Of a stretch of 64,000 bases of DNA, positions 62,930 through 64,000 are shown piece by piece; position 1 is the stretch's first letter, and each line of letters opens with the position of its first letter. The stretch is from Zanthoxylum bungeanum. Its lineage: Eukaryota; Streptophyta; Magnoliopsida; Sapindales; Rutaceae. Location of the stretch: contig SKCR01037654.1 in NCBI GenBank assembly GCA_019454045.1, positions 1 through 64,000 of the forward strand, in the 5' to 3' direction. Both the position numbers and the translations under genes were made by a program. The notes under the pieces are model-generated. The model made no database searches and was not told the DNA's origin. It worked only from the letters and a program-made list of their open reading frames with translations.

Positions 62930-63107
62930 TTCTGTTGAAAGGATTGCATAAAACTTTTATTTGATTCTGTTTTATAGGCAGTACAATGAACAAATTTCCC
63001 TACAATTAAGCAACAAACCATAAAATATGCAACAACCCATAAAATCCTCAACAAACATATCATAAAATCTCAAGAGACTATGACACACAAACTACCAATT
63101 ATTAACA
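62930..63107 (-). repeat. Copia 2 5' LTR, truncated
   Basis: Starts TGTTAATAATTGGTAGTTTG on the minus strand at 63107 and runs parallel to 44580-44430. Near 62930 it passes directly into integrase sequence, with a short duplicated CAGAATCAAATAAAA at the junction. The deletion removed the primer site, gag and protease. Confidence 0.7.
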
Positions 63108-63882
63108 AAAATATAATCATTAAAATGATAAATAAATACATAATTGAGATACTTGCTTTCACCTCATGTTCATGCTTTTTTTTCAAAAAAAAAAAACCAA
63201 AAGAATTATAAAAAAGCAAGTTCACTAATGAAAAAAAAGAGGATTCGACATTTCTAATGCAGCTGCTTTCCAATTATTTACCCAAATGAACATAAATTTG
63301 AGGGCCAAACAAAAGAAAAATGGCTTCAACAGTCACCATAGGTATTTATGAAATTATTTTATTGACATCATCTTTTAAGAATATATAAAATATTTCTTGT
63401 AAAAATCAACTTATAAAATAATTTTCCATATAATTAATCACAATTTTAGAGTTCCTGTTATAACCTTATTATTTTAGTTAGAAGATAATTATGTCTTTTT
63501 TTTTTTCCCACAAATTTACTTAATAAATCGTCACTTAATGTGTTGCATAACCACAATTAGCACTAATCATATGTCTAACAATATGAAATTTGTCCATATA
63601 GTAAGATTATTTATTTTTGTACAGTACTTTTATGCGCATTTTTTTTTTAAAAAAAAAAAAAAATGATTCAATGTGGATGTAATACATATTACTTTTTATT
63701 TTATTCATACTTACGTTTTATGTTTTCAATGTTATCATATTTAATATGAACAATTGAGTTCATTGGTCAATTAATATAATTTGTATCTTATATAAGTTTA
63801 GATGTTAACAAGAAATTTATGTTTATTTTAATCATTATACAATGAAATAACAGTTCAGTGATAAATTTTACCAAATACATAA
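63108..63882. other. Intergenic, no feature seen
   Basis: AT-rich with poly(A)/poly(T) runs near 63180 and 63640-63663. No coding frame or element boundary recognised. Confidence 0.45.
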
Positions 63883-63946
63883 GATCTATTTTAGAAACTC
63901 AATACAGTTTATCGATCTATTTTAGAAACTCAATACAGTTTATCGA
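63883..63946. repeat. 31-bp tandem duplication
   Basis: GATCTATTTTAGAAACTC...TTTATC occurs twice head to tail with identical sequence, period 31. Confidence 0.9.
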
Positions 63947-64000
63947 AAAGCACAAATTAAAAGTAATAATAAATTAAAAAACGAATTATTGTTTTGGACT

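Larger units (their letters stand above)
44329..63107 (-). mobile_element. Copia LTR retrotransposon 2, split by two solo LTRs
   Basis: Minus-strand copia. A partial 5' LTR is at about 62930-63107, pol remnants at 61260-62925, 58151-58722 and 44720-44956, and the 3' LTR at about 44329-44580. Both LTRs start TGTTAATAATTGGTAGTTTG. Gag, protease and the integrase N-terminus are missing: the 5' LTR joins straight to the HSDICG segment. Solo LTRs at 44962-58145 and 58728-61254 interrupt pol with exact 5-bp duplications. The outer target duplication is not clear. Confidence 0.8.

Overview
This is nuclear DNA of a flowering plant, most likely a eudicot. It is AT-rich and has one intron-containing plant gene. 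The rest is transposable elements (copia and gypsy LTR elements, Mutator-like, Helitron, CACTA, a probable SINE) and a decayed endogenous pararetrovirus (family Caulimoviridae). No organelle or bacterial signature was seen.

Layout. 1-5.3 kb: a Mutator-like transposon (387-2949) with ~160-bp inverted ends and a perfect 9-bp target duplication, then sparse intergenic DNA with a probable SINE. 5.3-10.26 kb: the only apparently functional gene, a DDX3/Ded1-type DEAD-box RNA helicase on the minus strand (six coding exons, 616 residues, all motifs present). 10.77-11.10 kb: a 333-bp Helitron. 11.6-43.0 kb: a broken, partly tandem endogenous pararetrovirus locus (leader, coat, movement, protease, RT, RNase H, small coiled-coil ORF, a further late ORF, promoter). 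It was later split by a copia element (17074-31622), itself split by a gag-only gypsy-type element with 2.9-kb LTRs (21444-31328), and by an element with 3.45-kb LTRs around only 202 bp of interior (35289-42401). 43.0-44.3 kb: a probable solo copia LTR. 44.3-63.1 kb: a minus-strand copia element split by two related solo LTRs. One of these (44962-58145) holds a gag-only copia element (45062-55826), whose 5' LTR holds a solo LTR of the 21.4-kb gypsy family and a CACTA element carrying a captured double-stranded-RNA-binding gene fragment.

Most insertions could be delimited to the base from target-site duplications: TTTATTTTA (MULE), GATGA/GAGGA (copia 1), ACGGT (gag-only gypsy), TAAAT (giant-LTR element), CCTTA and ACAAC (two solo LTRs), AATGT (gag-only copia), AACCA (solo LTR inside it). 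These give a relative order of insertion.

The most unusual points are: two successive retropepsin-like domains in the pararetrovirus; hairpins with compensating arm changes in the giant LTR; a ~95-bp module shared by the gypsy-type LTR and the unrelated gag-only copia element; and the giant-LTR element, reduced to primer site and polypurine tract yet with almost identical LTRs. Apart from the helicase gene, every protein-coding remnant carries stops, frameshifts or lost catalytic residues.
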